DNA of 64,000 nt, taken from contig NZ_GG657897.1 of assembly GCF_000156355.1 (NCBI RefSeq), positions 210,320 through 274,319 on the forward strand. Direction: 5' to 3'. The position numbers and the translations under genes are program-made. The stretch comes from Methylophaga thiooxydans DMS010. Its GTDB lineage: Bacteria > Pseudomonadota > Gammaproteobacteria > Nitrosococcales > Methylophagaceae. The notes beneath the pieces are model-generated. The model was not told the DNA's origin. It saw only the letters and a list, made by a program, of their open reading frames with translations, and did no database searches. This document shows positions 44,205 through 53,545 of this stretch, in pieces (the first letter of the stretch is position 1; each line of letters begins with the position of its first letter).

Positions 44205-44761
44205 GCGTGTCCTGTTGTGTTGGACATCAGGTTAATATCAACACCAAGTAGTTGTGCGGCTGCTTGCCAACGCTTATCGGCGGGTGTGTCGAACAATAAA
44301 TCGCGATCCGCTGGAACCGTTAGCCAACTGTTTTTGGCTAGCTCTTGTTCCAGCTGTCCAGCTTCCCATCCGGCATAACCGAGCGTGACTAATGCATGCT
44401 CTGGACCATTATCACTGCCAATCGCTTCAAGAATATCGGTTGAGGTGGTCAGAAAAATATCATCAGCCAGTTGCAAACTGGATTTCCATTCCGAGCGCTG
44501 TTGATCGTGAATCACCATACCCTGGCCTTTTTGTACGGGCCCACCAAATAAGACGGGGGTGGTTTTGAGTGAATCAGCGTGATTTTCGATTTTTAAGTGG
44601 TTGAGCAGTTCTTCCAGCATGACCCGGGTAGGGCGGTTGATAATGAGCCCCATCGCGCCGTTTTGGTCATGCTCGCATAAATACACCACCGACCGATAAA
44701 AGAAGGTATCGGCTAAGGTTGGCATCGCGACCAGAAAGTGGTTTTGTAATGTTGATTCCAT
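44201..44761 (-). CDS. yqgE: UPF0301 protein YqgE
   Basis: A 186-residue member of the YqgE/AlgH family with LQNHFLVAMPTLADTFFYRS, VVYLCEHDQNGAMGLIINRP and LVTLGYAGWEAGQLEQEL. The ATG at 44761 has AGGAG 4 nt upstream and matches the family N terminus; an upstream in-frame start would overlap trkA. The biochemical role is unknown. It is coupled to ruvX. Confidence 0.92.
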   Translation of the reverse strand: MESTLQNHFLVAMPTLADTFFYRSVVYLCEHDQNGAMGLIINRPTRVMLEELLNHLKIENHADSLKTTPVLFGGPVQKGQGMVIHDQQRSEWKSSLQLADDIFLTTSTDILEAIGSDNGPEHALVTLGYAGWEAGQLEQELAKNSWLTVPADRDLLFDTPADKRWQAAAQLLGVDINLMSNTTGHA

Positions 44762-44768
44762 CTCGCTC

Positions 44769-46151
44769 CTAGAAGAAGGTAAAGCCAACCTGGAACAATC
44801 GTTCTACTTCTTTAATATAGCGTTTATTAACTAAAAACAAGATAACATGGTCTTCAGACTCAACAATGGTGTCGTGGTGGGCAATCATGACTTCCTCGCC
44901 ACGCACGATTGCGCCTATGGTGGTACCCGGCGGCAAATCAATTTCATCGATGCGGCGTCCAACCACCATTGATGAACTGCTATCACCGTGAGCAATCGCC
45001 TCTAAGGCTTCTGCGGCACCACGACGTAACGAATGCACGGCTACGATATCACCGCGGCGAATATGCGCCAAAAGGCTACCGATAGTCGCTTGCTGTGGTG
45101 ATAAGGCAATATCAATACTGCCACTCTCTACTAAATCAACATACGCGGCGCGGTTAATCAGCGACAAAACTTTAGTGGCACCAAGACGTTTTGCCAACAT
45201 CGCTGAGAGAATATTAGCCTCATCATCGTTAGTCAGAGCACAGAATAAATCGACCTTATCAATTTCTTCTTCCAGTAATAGCTCTTCGTTGGCGACGTCA
45301 CCGAGCAATACAATAGAGTGGGCGAGCTCTTCTGATAAATATTCAGCCCGATGCGGGTTCGCTTCAATTAATTTGATGTGATAATTTTTTTCAAGCGCTT
45401 TAGCGAGGCGCGCACCAATGTTGCCGCCACCAGCCAACATAATGCGTTTGTAGGGTTTTTCCAAACGACGTAATTCACCCATAACGGCGCGAATATCTTT
45501 GCTAGCTGCAATAAAGAAGACTTCATCATCCGCTTGAATCACGGTATCCCCCGTCGGGGTAATCGGACGGCCTTCGCGGAAAATGGCTGCGACGCGTGTT
45601 TCTGTTTTCGGAATATGTTTACGCAGATCTCGCAGAGGATGGCCAACCAGCGGGCCGCCGTGAAAGGCTTTTACCGCGACCAGTTGAATTTTGCCATTGG
45701 AAAAGTCGAGCACTTGTAAAGCATTGGGGTGGCTGATTAAGCGTTGAATATATTCGGTGACGATCTGCTCAGGGCTTATCAGCATATCGATGGCGATAGC
45801 CTGCGGGTTGTCTCTGTCAAATAGCTGAGGCGTCGACAAATATCCGGTGGAACGGATACGTGCGATTTTGGTGGGGGTGTTGTACAGCGTATGACAGATC
45901 TGACACGCCACCATATTGGTTTCGTCACTGTTGGTGACCGCTAATAAAAGATCGGCATCTTCTGCGCCGGCACGGGCCAGCACATCAGGATGCGAGGCTT
46001 CGCCCTGAATGGTGCGGATATCATAATGATCCTGCAATTTCAGCAGGTTGCTGTTATCGGTATCGACCAGCGTGACATCATCGTCCTCACGCGCCAACGT
46101 GGCTGCGACAGAGGCTCCGACTTGTCCTGCACCGAGAATCAGTATTTTCAT
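44769..46151 (-). CDS. trkA: Trk potassium uptake protein TrkA
   Basis: TrkA is the peripheral regulatory protein of the Trk potassium channel. The 460-residue protein has two RCK units. The first starts [20 protein letters not shown] with a distal Asp in DDVTLVDTD. The second starts about residue 233 with [20 protein letters not shown]. Each is followed by a TrkA-C domain. trkH is not in the window. It lies 9 bp after ntrX and 7 bp before yqgE. trkA next to rsmB-fmt-def is common in Pseudomonas. Confidence 0.95.
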   Translation of the reverse strand: MKILILGAGQVGASVAATLAREDDDVTLVDTDNSNLLKLQDHYDIRTIQGEASHPDVLARAGAEDADLLLAVTNSDETNMVACQICHTLYNTPTKIARIRSTGYLSTPQLFDRDNPQAIAIDMLISPEQIVTEYIQRLISHPNALQVLDFSNGKIQLVAVKAFHGGPLVGHPLRDLRKHIPKTETRVAAIFREGRPITPTGDTVIQADDEVFFIAASKDIRAVMGELRRLEKPYKRIMLAGGGNIGARLAKALEKNYHIKLIEANPHRAEYLSEELAHSIVLLGDVANEELLLEEEIDKVDLFCALTNDDEANILSAMLAKRLGATKVLSLINRAAYVDLVESGSIDIALSPQQATIGSLLAHIRRGDIVAVHSLRRGAAEALEAIAHGDSSSSMVVGRRIDEIDLPPGTTIGAIVRGEEVMIAHHDTIVESEDHVILFLVNKRYIKEVERLFQVGFTFF

Positions 46152-46160
46152 ATGACGTCC

Positions 46161-47435
46161 TTAAATCTGCTTGGTGTCGATACCAAGAGAACGCAGTTTA
46201 CGATAGAGATGCGTTCGTTCCATCCCCGCCAGTTTGGCTGCTTTGCCGACATTACCGTCTGTTTCTTGTAACTTCTGCAATAGATAAATACGTTCGAATT
46301 GCTCTCGGGCTTCACGCAAAGGCAGATCGAAATTGATTGCATCATCCCCTTCCGCAGCGGCTTCCGCTTCAGAGTGCAAGGCCTGCTCAATATCGACAAC
46401 ATCTATATCATCACTATCGCTTAACAGCAGTAAGCGTTGAATAACATTTTTTAACTCGAGCACATTACCGGGCCAGTCATGATTTCTCAGGCGGTTTTGT
46501 GCCGCAACGGTGAAACGGCGGTAGGGTAGTCCCGCCTGTGTTGTCTGCAAATCGACAAAGTTATGCACCAGCTCAGGAATATCTTCAATATGATCTTTGA
46601 GCGCCGGGATCGCAAGGGTAATACTGTTGATTTGATACAAAAGCCCTTCAAGGAAGTCGTTATTATCCACGGCTTTTTGTAAAGCAAACTGGGTGGCACA
46701 GATCAGTTGGCAGCTATCTAGCTGCTTGCTTTCCAGCAAGTGAAGTAACAAGGCTTGTGCATCATCATTGAGTAAAGCGAGATCATTGATATAAATGCAG
46801 TTATTCGCCGCTAATGATTTTATCTTATGGCTATCAAGCGGAAAGCTTTCAGGGCTGAGCTCGATAAATTTGCCATCGGCATAATTCCCCAGGCTATGCA
46901 GGTAATGCGCGAAGCAATGTTTGCCTGCGCCGCCTTCGCCGACGAGCAAGATAGGCATGTCATGGCGTGCAATTCGTTCTACCTGATCGCGCAGTAGCTT
47001 CATTTGACTACTTTTACCAACCGGTACCTGCGACAACTCGCGTTGAATTGCGACTTGTTTGGCGCGATTTTCCAAAGCCATTTCCACACCGCGCAATAAT
47101 TTTGCTGTTGATAGTGGTTTTTCAATAAAGTCGCTGGCACCAAGCCGCGTTGCTTCGACCGCTGTTTCAATGGTGCCATGCCCTGACATCATAACGATGG
47201 AGACGGCTTTGTTTTGTTGCTTAAATTCTTTCAGCAGCGTGATGCCATCGATATCCGGCATCCAGATATCGAGCAAAATCAGATCGGGAAGTTGCTTATT
47301 GAACGCTGTCTGCGCTTCCTGTCCATCGGCAGCAACACTGACCAGATAATTTTCATCTTCCAGAATGTCCTTGATAAGCTCACGAATATCGGGCTCATCA
47401 TCCACAACTAGAATCAGTGGTTTGTCAGTACTCAC
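46161..47435 (-). CDS. ntrX: NtrX-type response regulator with degenerate AAA+ domain
   Basis: A 424-residue regulator: receiver domain 1-125 with acids Asp12/13, phosphate site Asp56 and Lys106; AAA+ region 140-340; Fis-type helix-turn-helix at the end (GNVGKAAKLAGMERTHLYRK). Walker A is kept (GEGGAGK, 166-172). The GAFTGA sigma-54 loop is absent: the Walker A to Walker B distance is about 45 residues against about 65 in NtrC. Walker B reads CIYINDLAL instead of LDE. The arginine-finger segments read LLYQINS and LKDHIEDI instead of YRLN and LRER. It is therefore unlikely to activate sigma-54. GTG start with GGAGG; it overlaps ntrY by 4 nt. Confidence 0.88.
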   Translation of the reverse strand: MSTDKPLILVVDDEPDIRELIKDILEDENYLVSVAADGQEAQTAFNKQLPDLILLDIWMPDIDGITLLKEFKQQNKAVSIVMMSGHGTIETAVEATRLGASDFIEKPLSTAKLLRGVEMALENRAKQVAIQRELSQVPVGKSSQMKLLRDQVERIARHDMPILLVGEGGAGKHCFAHYLHSLGNYADGKFIELSPESFPLDSHKIKSLAANNCIYINDLALLNDDAQALLLHLLESKQLDSCQLICATQFALQKAVDNNDFLEGLLYQINSITLAIPALKDHIEDIPELVHNFVDLQTTQAGLPYRRFTVAAQNRLRNHDWPGNVLELKNVIQRLLLLSDSDDIDVVDIEQALHSEAEAAAEGDDAINFDLPLREAREQFERIYLLQKLQETDGNVGKAAKLAGMERTHLYRKLRSLGIDTKQI

Positions 47436-49597
47436 GACCGAACATCCTCCAAGGGTAATCTAATAATTATACTGGTTCCCTCGTCACCGAGGTTTTCAGC
47501 CCACACATCACCACCGTGTTCTTCAATGATCTTTTTGACAATCGCCAAACCGAGACCGGTGCCTTTGAATTTGGTGGTGGCATAAGGCTCAAATAGTTTA
47601 TCAATAATCGGCTCAGGAATGCCCGGACCATGATCCCTGATGGTAATTTCCAGCCAATGCTGATTTTTTATTTCAATCGGATGGTAACTAATCACGATAT
47701 CGACAGCTTGTTTCGCGTCCTCACAGGCTTCAATCGCATTTTTCAGTAAGTTATGCATCACCTGACGAAAGCGATTGGCATCGATGCGTATAAGGATATC
47801 GTCGCGGCTGTTAAGCAAGGCAAACTGATGGTTTGGATTGCTTTGATAAAGTGTCAGCAGCTCACGAATCAAACCACCGATAGAATGTGTCTGCATTTGT
47901 AGTGCCGGGGAGCGAGCATACTCGGAAAATTCGTTAACCATTTCTTTCATGGCTTCAACTTGCTGCACAATCGTGCCAGTGAGTTTGTTGACAGTATTAG
48001 TTTGATCAGCAGGCACCAGCGCGCTGTATTTTCGCTGTAAGCGTTCTGCTGATAACTGAATGGGAGTCAGCGGGTTTTTGATTTCATGTGCAAGACGGCG
48101 CGCTACTTCTCCCCATGCTGCATTACGCTGGGCTTGTAATAAAGCAGTGATATCGTCAAAAACGACGACCCAACCAGCATGGTTCGGTAGGCGAGTACCA
48201 TGACAAATTAGCGTTTGATTGCCCTTTGTTTTTTGTAATTCAATTTGTTGTTCCCAGCTATCTGCCTGACTCGCGCAGTCAGCGACCATTTGGCAGAAAA
48301 CCTGGGTATTCGCATTGAGCTGGGCGAGTTTAGCTAGAGGGCTGTCCAGTCTTTGCTGAAGATTGATACCCAAAATTTTACTACTGGCGTTATTCGCCGT
48401 ATGTAAGTACAAACGTTTATCAATGGTCACCACACCGCTCGACAAGCTACCGAGTACGGTTGTCAGGTAACTGGTTTGCTGCTCAAGCAAGCGGTGACTG
48501 CGTTGTGAGGCATTCCGCGCCTGTGTGAGGCGTTGGGTCATTTGATTAAACGATCGCACCAAAAAGCCGATTTCATCATGGCCTGAGGCGGTCAGTTTCA
48601 TATTGAAATTACCCGATGCGACGGCCTGTGTGCCTTCCGCTAATTCCTGAAGCGGTTCCACGATGCGGCGAGATATCCATACAGCAAACCAGATTGATGC
48701 CAGAATGGTTAAAAACACAATCAGGCTCAAGGTTAAAGTGAAGATAGTGATTAAGGGCTTACGCAGATAGTTAAGCTCTTTGTAGTCAGTATAGGCTTTC
48801 TGAACGGTATGCCCTAGCTCACTGAGACGATCATTGATGGGGAACAAGACATTTAATATACGCTCTTCGGCTAACACTGATTTTCGCGGTATCTTCACCG
48901 TCGCCCGCAACTGCAGATCATCATTTTCAGTAGGATCCAAGCCGATATAATCTTCACCTTGCTGAATTTGTCGCATAATGGCGTCATTAGGTCGGTTGGG
49001 AACCATAATCGTCGGTGTTTCGATACTTGAGGCGACGGGTTGACCATCCATTGCCCAGACACTTAATTCCAAGGCACCACTTAATTCATTGAGCTCTCGC
49101 AAACTATGCGACAGACGTGAATCGGGTAACTCGCTCATCACACCCGCCATCATGCGGGTTTGTCTAAGCAGCGTACGCATTCGTATGCCAAAAGAGGTGC
49201 GGCTTAACTCTAGCGAGTCATCGAGTGCCTGCTCTACTTTTACGTCAAACCAGCTGTTAATACCACGGTGCAAGAAATGTATTGAAAACCCATACACAAT
49301 GGTAGTGGCGACTAAAATCAGTAATACAAACAGGCTCACCAACCTTATTGTTAGACGTGATCCTGCTTCATGTCGTTTAAAGTCGCGATATAGGCGATAC
49401 AGGCTGCGAGCTAAAATGGCAGCCAATAAAAACAAGCTGGCGATACCGACACTGAAAATAACCAGAAACAAATCATTGAGTCGCGAACTGTCTTGAGTGG
49501 CGGCACTAAGCAAATAGGCCATCACCAATAACAGCAATGCGAGAGAAAAATAGGGTGCAGTGCCGGAGCTGAGCCGCTTAATAAAAGCTAAGGCCAT
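47432..49597 (-). CDS. ntrY: NtrY-type membrane sensor histidine kinase
   Basis: A 721-residue kinase. About four membrane helices frame an extracytoplasmic sensor region (residues about 115-285). A HAMP domain (ISRRIVEPLQELAEGTQAVA), a PAS-like segment, and the phosphoacceptor His in EVARRLAHEIKNPLTPIQLS follow. The ATP-binding motifs are IRIDANRFRQVMHNLLKNAI, DHGPGIPEP and KGTGLGLAIVKKI. All catalytic motifs look intact. The ATG at 49597, overlapping the DUF4390 gene by 10 nt, is preferred to a GTG at 49630. The downstream regulator ntrX is its evident partner. Confidence 0.92.
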   Translation of the reverse strand: MALAFIKRLSSGTAPYFSLALLLLVMAYLLSAATQDSSRLNDLFLVIFSVGIASLFLLAAILARSLYRLYRDFKRHEAGSRLTIRLVSLFVLLILVATTIVYGFSIHFLHRGINSWFDVKVEQALDDSLELSRTSFGIRMRTLLRQTRMMAGVMSELPDSRLSHSLRELNELSGALELSVWAMDGQPVASSIETPTIMVPNRPNDAIMRQIQQGEDYIGLDPTENDDLQLRATVKIPRKSVLAEERILNVLFPINDRLSELGHTVQKAYTDYKELNYLRKPLITIFTLTLSLIVFLTILASIWFAVWISRRIVEPLQELAEGTQAVASGNFNMKLTASGHDEIGFLVRSFNQMTQRLTQARNASQRSHRLLEQQTSYLTTVLGSLSSGVVTIDKRLYLHTANNASSKILGINLQQRLDSPLAKLAQLNANTQVFCQMVADCASQADSWEQQIELQKTKGNQTLICHGTRLPNHAGWVVVFDDITALLQAQRNAAWGEVARRLAHEIKNPLTPIQLSAERLQRKYSALVPADQTNTVNKLTGTIVQQVEAMKEMVNEFSEYARSPALQMQTHSIGGLIRELLTLYQSNPNHQFALLNSRDDILIRIDANRFRQVMHNLLKNAIEACEDAKQAVDIVISYHPIEIKNQHWLEITIRDHGPGIPEPIIDKLFEPYATTKFKGTGLGLAIVKKIIEEHGGDVWAENLGDEGTSIIIRLPLEDVRS

Positions 49598-50163
49598 ACG
49601 GCTCGCACCCAGGGACTTGTCAATTGCCACTTGCTGGAGATGATTGCGCCAGGGCGCATCGGCGTTGGCAACGCATTAAGATCCAAACCACTGCGAATTC
49701 GCAGAATCAAATCATCGGTATCGTCGGTGTATTCTGGCGGCACGGTGAGATCGGTTATCTGCCCTAGAGCCGATAACGCGCCGTCTAAATTAGGGAAGTT
49801 CTGCTGATGATCGGTGTCCAGTGACACAATGACGTATTGTTCTGACAGGGCATGAAAACGTAGCTGATAACGCAGTTTAGTACGCCACAAGGTGGTTTCC
49901 CATTGCCAGAAATCAGCAAAAATAGGAAACGTTTCATTTAATTCCAGCTCTTGGAAAAACGTAATAGGCACACCATTTTCTAGTGCTTCTATGACCCGCG
50001 GGGTCAACGGGTAGTCGACCTGTGCACTGATAACGTAACCATTACCAATTTGATGAACTTTAGGATAGTTGACGCTGAAAATGGTCGCATAGGCGCTCTG
50101 GCTGAATAACAGCAGTAGCAATACGCTGTTAAAGAGGCGTTTAGCGACGACGTAAGCAGGCAT
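49588..50163 (-). CDS. DUF4390 exported protein
   Basis: A 191-residue protein with a signal peptide (AKRLFNSVLLLLLFSQSAYA). The mature part is an all-beta-looking DUF4390 domain (VISAQVDYPLTPRVIEALEN, GVPITFFQELEL, LWRTKLRYQLRFHALSEQYV). The frame is open into rsmB, but the signal peptide fixes the start near the ATG at 50163, overlapping rsmB by 23 nt. It lies between rsmB and ntrY, its usual place. Function is unknown; a link to the NtrY sensor is only suggested by position. Confidence 0.85.
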   Translation of the reverse strand: MPAYVVAKRLFNSVLLLLLFSQSAYATIFSVNYPKVHQIGNGYVISAQVDYPLTPRVIEALENGVPITFFQELELNETFPIFADFWQWETTLWRTKLRYQLRFHALSEQYVIVSLDTDHQQNFPNLDGALSALGQITDLTVPPEYTDDTDDLILRIRSGLDLNALPTPMRPGAIISSKWQLTSPWVRAVWP

Positions 50164-51454
50164 AATAAAAACCATCCATGACATCATCACCGGGCAGGCG
50201 TTGATAACCATAGGGTCGAGCCGTTGCCGGTGCTTGCTCAAAACGTAGTTCTTTGGCATCCGGGTGGCGTTGAAGAAAGGCTTCAATTTGCTGCTCATTC
50301 TCTTTTTTGAATGCAGAGCAGGTAGTGTAAACCATCAGGCCATCTGCTTTCAGTAATGGCCATAGTTTGTCGAGAAGTTGCTGCTGGGTATGTGCCAACG
50401 AGGTAATATCTTCAGGGCGCCTTAATAGCTTGATATCAGGATGACGACGAATCACACCACTGCCTGAACAAGGGGCGTCAATTAAGATACGATCGAATAA
50501 CTCACCATCCCACCAAGCATCAGTGTCTGATGCATCCGCTGCTTTGAGTTGAGCGCCTAATTGCAAACGAGACAGGTTTTGCTCAATCTGTTTGAGCCGC
50601 TCGGCTGATATATCCAAGGCGACCAGCGTGTTGTCAGGATGCTGTTCCAGAATATGGCAGCTTTTTCCTCCTGGTGCGGCGCAGGCATCAAGAATGTGTT
50701 GATCTGGCTGGATATCAAGCATTTTGACAACCAGTTGTGCGGCGCCATCTTGTACTGAAGCCATGCCTGTTTCGAAGTTGGGCAGGGCGTTTACATCATA
50801 GGCTTTGCTTAATAACACACCATCGTCGCAATCGCGTAAAGCGGTAGCGCCGATATCTTGCTGCAATAATTGCTGCAGGTAGGTTTCACGTGAAGCCTGT
50901 TGTCGATTAACACGCAGCATCATCGGAGCTTGCTGATTATTGGCTTGTGTAATTTGTTGCCAATGATCAGGCCAATCGCTTTGGTATTGCTGCAATAACC
51001 ACTCAGGGTGTGCAGTACCAGCCACAGGGTTGTGTTGGAGTTGCGCTTCTAATTCGGTGTGTTGACGTTGGTAATTTCGAAGGCAGGCATTAAGCAATCC
51101 GGTTGCCCATTGTTTGCCAAGTTTTTTTGCGGCATTCACTGTTTCTGAGATGGCTGCATGAGAGGGGGTACGCAGATCGCGTAATTGATAAAGGCCGGTC
51201 AAGAACAGCGCGGCAATATCAGCATCTTTATTTTTGAATGGTTTTTTTAATAACTGATTACCAAGAAAAATAAGCGTTGGATGCAACCTCAGCACGCCGT
51301 AGCAAAGCTGTTGATAAAAGCTGCGTTCGTTATCATTCAATTGCGGTAAAAACGCTGCCATCACCACGTTGAGCGAACGGTGCTTAAGTTGAACCTCAGC
51401 AATGGTCAAGGCAGCGGCTGAGCGAGCGCATAAAGAACGTGTATTGTTAGCCAA
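50141..51454 (-). CDS. rsmB: 16S rRNA m5C967 methyltransferase RsmB
   Basis: RsmB methylates C967 of 16S rRNA. The 437-residue protein has an N-terminal NusB-like domain (FYQQLCYGVLRLHP) and a Rossmann methyltransferase domain with ILDACAAPGGKSCHIL. The catalytic cysteines lie in LIDAPCSGSGVIRRHPDIK and MVYTTCSAFKKENEQQ. The start is TTG at 51454, inside the end of fmt (8-nt overlap); the N terminus is then of usual length. Confidence 0.95.
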   Translation of the reverse strand: MANNTRSLCARSAAALTIAEVQLKHRSLNVVMAAFLPQLNDNERSFYQQLCYGVLRLHPTLIFLGNQLLKKPFKNKDADIAALFLTGLYQLRDLRTPSHAAISETVNAAKKLGKQWATGLLNACLRNYQRQHTELEAQLQHNPVAGTAHPEWLLQQYQSDWPDHWQQITQANNQQAPMMLRVNRQQASRETYLQQLLQQDIGATALRDCDDGVLLSKAYDVNALPNFETGMASVQDGAAQLVVKMLDIQPDQHILDACAAPGGKSCHILEQHPDNTLVALDISAERLKQIEQNLSRLQLGAQLKAADASDTDAWWDGELFDRILIDAPCSGSGVIRRHPDIKLLRRPEDITSLAHTQQQLLDKLWPLLKADGLMVYTTCSAFKKENEQQIEAFLQRHPDAKELRFEQAPATARPYGYQRLPGDDVMDGFYYACLRRR

Positions 51455-52376
51455 GGTGTTCGCCGACCTCTATTGAGTTTGCATTCAGAAAGTCGGTCAC
51501 AGGCATGGCGCGTTTGCCGGGTACTTGCAGTTGTTTGATGCGAATCACGCCTTTTGCCGTGGCGACATCAATGCCTGTCTTACTCACAGCAATTATGTCG
51601 CCAGCGCTGGCGTCTGATTTGATGTCGATATGCTCTGCTTGCCAGATGCGGAAGGTGTCACCTCGCCACACAGTTTGGGCCACAGGCCACGGGTTGAAAG
51701 CATTAATTTGACGAGACAAGGTTCCAGCAGGCTGCTGCCAATCAATAACCGCTTCTTGTTTTTGCAGCTTTTCTGCGTAGCAGCTATGAGTATCATCTTG
51801 CGGTTTGGCGGCTTCCTGGAAGGTATCGAAGTCATCTAGACAGTCTAGTAAGGTTTGGGCGCCAAGTTTTGCTAACCGGTCATGCAGGTTTTGACTGGTA
51901 TCATTTGAACTAATATCACAGCGTGCTTCTAACAAGACGGGGCCGGTGTCTAAACCCGCTTCCATCTGCATAATACAAACTCCGGATTGCGAATCGCCAG
52001 CCAGAATCGCTCGCTGAATCGGTGCAGCACCACGCCAGCGTGGCAATAATGAGGCATGCACGTTGATACAACCGAGCTTGGGCGTATCTAAAACGCGTTG
52101 CGGCAATAAGAGGCCATAAGCAACCACAATCATCAGGTCAGCCTGATAATCAGCCAGTGTTTGAATGCTGTTTTCTTGTTTGAAGTTGAGGGGTTGTTCA
52201 ACAGGAATGTTATGTTCAAGCGCCAGTTGTTTTACCGGACTTGCCGTCAGTTTTCTGCCACGGCCTGCAGGTCTGTCTGGTTGTGAATAGACAGCACAAA
52301 TCTCATGTTCGCTTGCCAGTAATGCCGCTAACGTCTCGGCTGCAAAAGCCGGTGTTCCGGCAAAAATAATGCGCAT
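51447..52376 (-). CDS. fmt: Methionyl-tRNA formyltransferase
   Basis: Fmt formylates initiator Met-tRNA using 10-formyl-THF. The 309-residue protein has IIFAGTPAFAAETLAALLAS, the catalytic region INVHASLLPRWRGAAPIQRA and LDTGPVLLEARCDI, and a C-terminal OB-like domain. AAGGA lies 6 nt before the ATG. The gene lies 8 bp after def, the conserved def-fmt pair. Confidence 0.97.
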   Translation of the reverse strand: MRIIFAGTPAFAAETLAALLASEHEICAVYSQPDRPAGRGRKLTASPVKQLALEHNIPVEQPLNFKQENSIQTLADYQADLMIVVAYGLLLPQRVLDTPKLGCINVHASLLPRWRGAAPIQRAILAGDSQSGVCIMQMEAGLDTGPVLLEARCDISSNDTSQNLHDRLAKLGAQTLLDCLDDFDTFQEAAKPQDDTHSCYAEKLQKQEAVIDWQQPAGTLSRQINAFNPWPVAQTVWRGDTFRIWQAEHIDIKSDASAGDIIAVSKTGIDVATAKGVIRIKQLQVPGKRAMPVTDFLNANSIEVGEHLG

Positions 52377-52384
52377 GGCAATCC

Positions 52385-52888
52385 TTAGAGTTTTTGTTTT
52401 TGGTGTTTTTCTAAACGCTTTTTAATGCGCTGACGCTTCAGGTTGCTCAGGTAATCTACAAATAACTTACCATCTAGATGATCGATTTCGTGTTGCACAC
52501 AGGTTGCAAGCAAACCATCTGTAGTGAATTCAAAGTCTTCTCCTTGCAGGTTAACGGCTTTGATTTTGACTTTATCTGCGCGAATCACTGCTTCATAAGC
52601 TTCTGGCACGGACAAACACCCTTCTTCAAATTCGCGCTCGCCTTCAGCAGCAACAATTTCAGGGTTAATCAAGACCAAAGGGTCACTTTTGTCTTCGGAG
52701 ATATCAATCACCAGAATGCGTTTTTGTATATTAACTTGGGTGGCAGCAAGACCAATTCCCGGCGCGTCATACATTGTTTCCAGCATGTCGTCTGCGAGTT
52801 GTCTTATCTTGTCATTGACGTCGGTGATAGGCTCCGCTTTTTTTCGTAAGCGCGGATCCGGAAAGTGCAGAATATTCAAAATAGCCAT
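52385..52888 (-). CDS. def: Peptide deformylase
   Basis: Def removes the N-formyl group from nascent proteins. The 167-residue metalloenzyme has all three motifs: [21 protein letters not shown] and [12 protein letters not shown], with the Cys and two His ligands and the catalytic Glu. It is the first gene of the 14-gene leftward run. The promoter should lie at 52889-52970, before the terminator of the cytochrome gene. Confidence 0.97.
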   Translation of the reverse strand: MAILNILHFPDPRLRKKAEPITDVNDKIRQLADDMLETMYDAPGIGLAATQVNIQKRILVIDISEDKSDPLVLINPEIVAAEGEREFEEGCLSVPEAYEAVIRADKVKIKAVNLQGEDFEFTTDGLLATCVQHEIDHLDGKLFVDYLSNLKRQRIKKRLEKHQKQKL

Positions 52889-52973
52889 GTTTGTACCTGT
52901 TTCAGTTCTGTTTTAAAAGGACCAGAACGCTGTCTTATCTTCTATTGTAGTCTGCTGGTGGCACGATGAAAAA

Positions 52974-53024
52974 CCGCAACAGACACTTTGGCCGCGAAAA
53001 GCCGCGCCAAAGTGTCTGTTACGG
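52974..53024 (-). terminator. Long hairpin terminator of the cytochrome c gene
   Basis: AACAGACACTTTGG (52978-52991) and CCAAAGTGTCTGTT (53007-53020) form a perfect 14-bp stem. An inner CGCG/CGCG pair and an outer CCG/CGG pair extend it. Read leftward the hairpin is followed by TTTTTCATC, a standard intrinsic terminator for the leftward cytochrome gene, 9 bp after its stop. Confidence 0.9.
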
Positions 53025-53033
53025 CCGTTGTTC

Positions 53034-53351
53034 TTATTTTAACGAAGCGTAGTAAGCCGCTAAGTTGGCAATGTCGTCATCAGAGAGATTTGCTGCCATG
53101 GCATGCATTAATGCCGCATTACCGCCTTGACGTTCTTTGCTACGATAGGCCTGCAAAGCGGAGACCAGATATTCTTCGTTCTGTCCTGCCAAGTTAGGGT
53201 AAGCAGGCATTAGCGCCATACCATCAGCGCCATGACAGCTAGCACAGACTGCGGCTTTTGATTTGCCTACCGCCGCGTCACCGGCAGCGAAACTGGTTGG
53301 TGCCAGAGTTAAGGATGCTAAAGTAGCCAAGGTGATAGCAAAGATTTTCAT
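53034..53351 (-). CDS. Small periplasmic c-type cytochrome (c553/c5-like)
   Basis: A 105-residue protein with a signal peptide ([20 protein letters not shown], cleaved near AAG). One haem site is present: Cys36-Ala-Ser-Cys39-His40. A candidate axial Met lies in [20 protein letters not shown]. Size and motifs fit a class I cytochrome that carries electrons to a terminal oxidase. GGAG supports the ATG at 53351 over a frame starting 21 nt earlier. It has its own terminator and so is a single-gene unit. Confidence 0.92.
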   Translation of the reverse strand: MKIFAITLATLASLTLAPTSFAAGDAAVGKSKAAVCASCHGADGMALMPAYPNLAGQNEEYLVSALQAYRSKERQGGNAALMHAMAANLSDDDIANLAAYYASLK

Positions 53352-53545
53352 AACAGTGCTCCATGAAAGCAAATTAAAGTTAAGCTAATACGGGCTTGGT
53401 GAAATGCCTCAAAGCAGTATGGAGACTATTTTATCACCGCTAAAGTTGCCTAATAGCTTGATAAGTGTTTACGCTTATAACACACTATATCCGTTGTTAC
53501 TCAAAAATGGATCGGGGTAACGTTAATGTCCATGAGGATAGCTCA

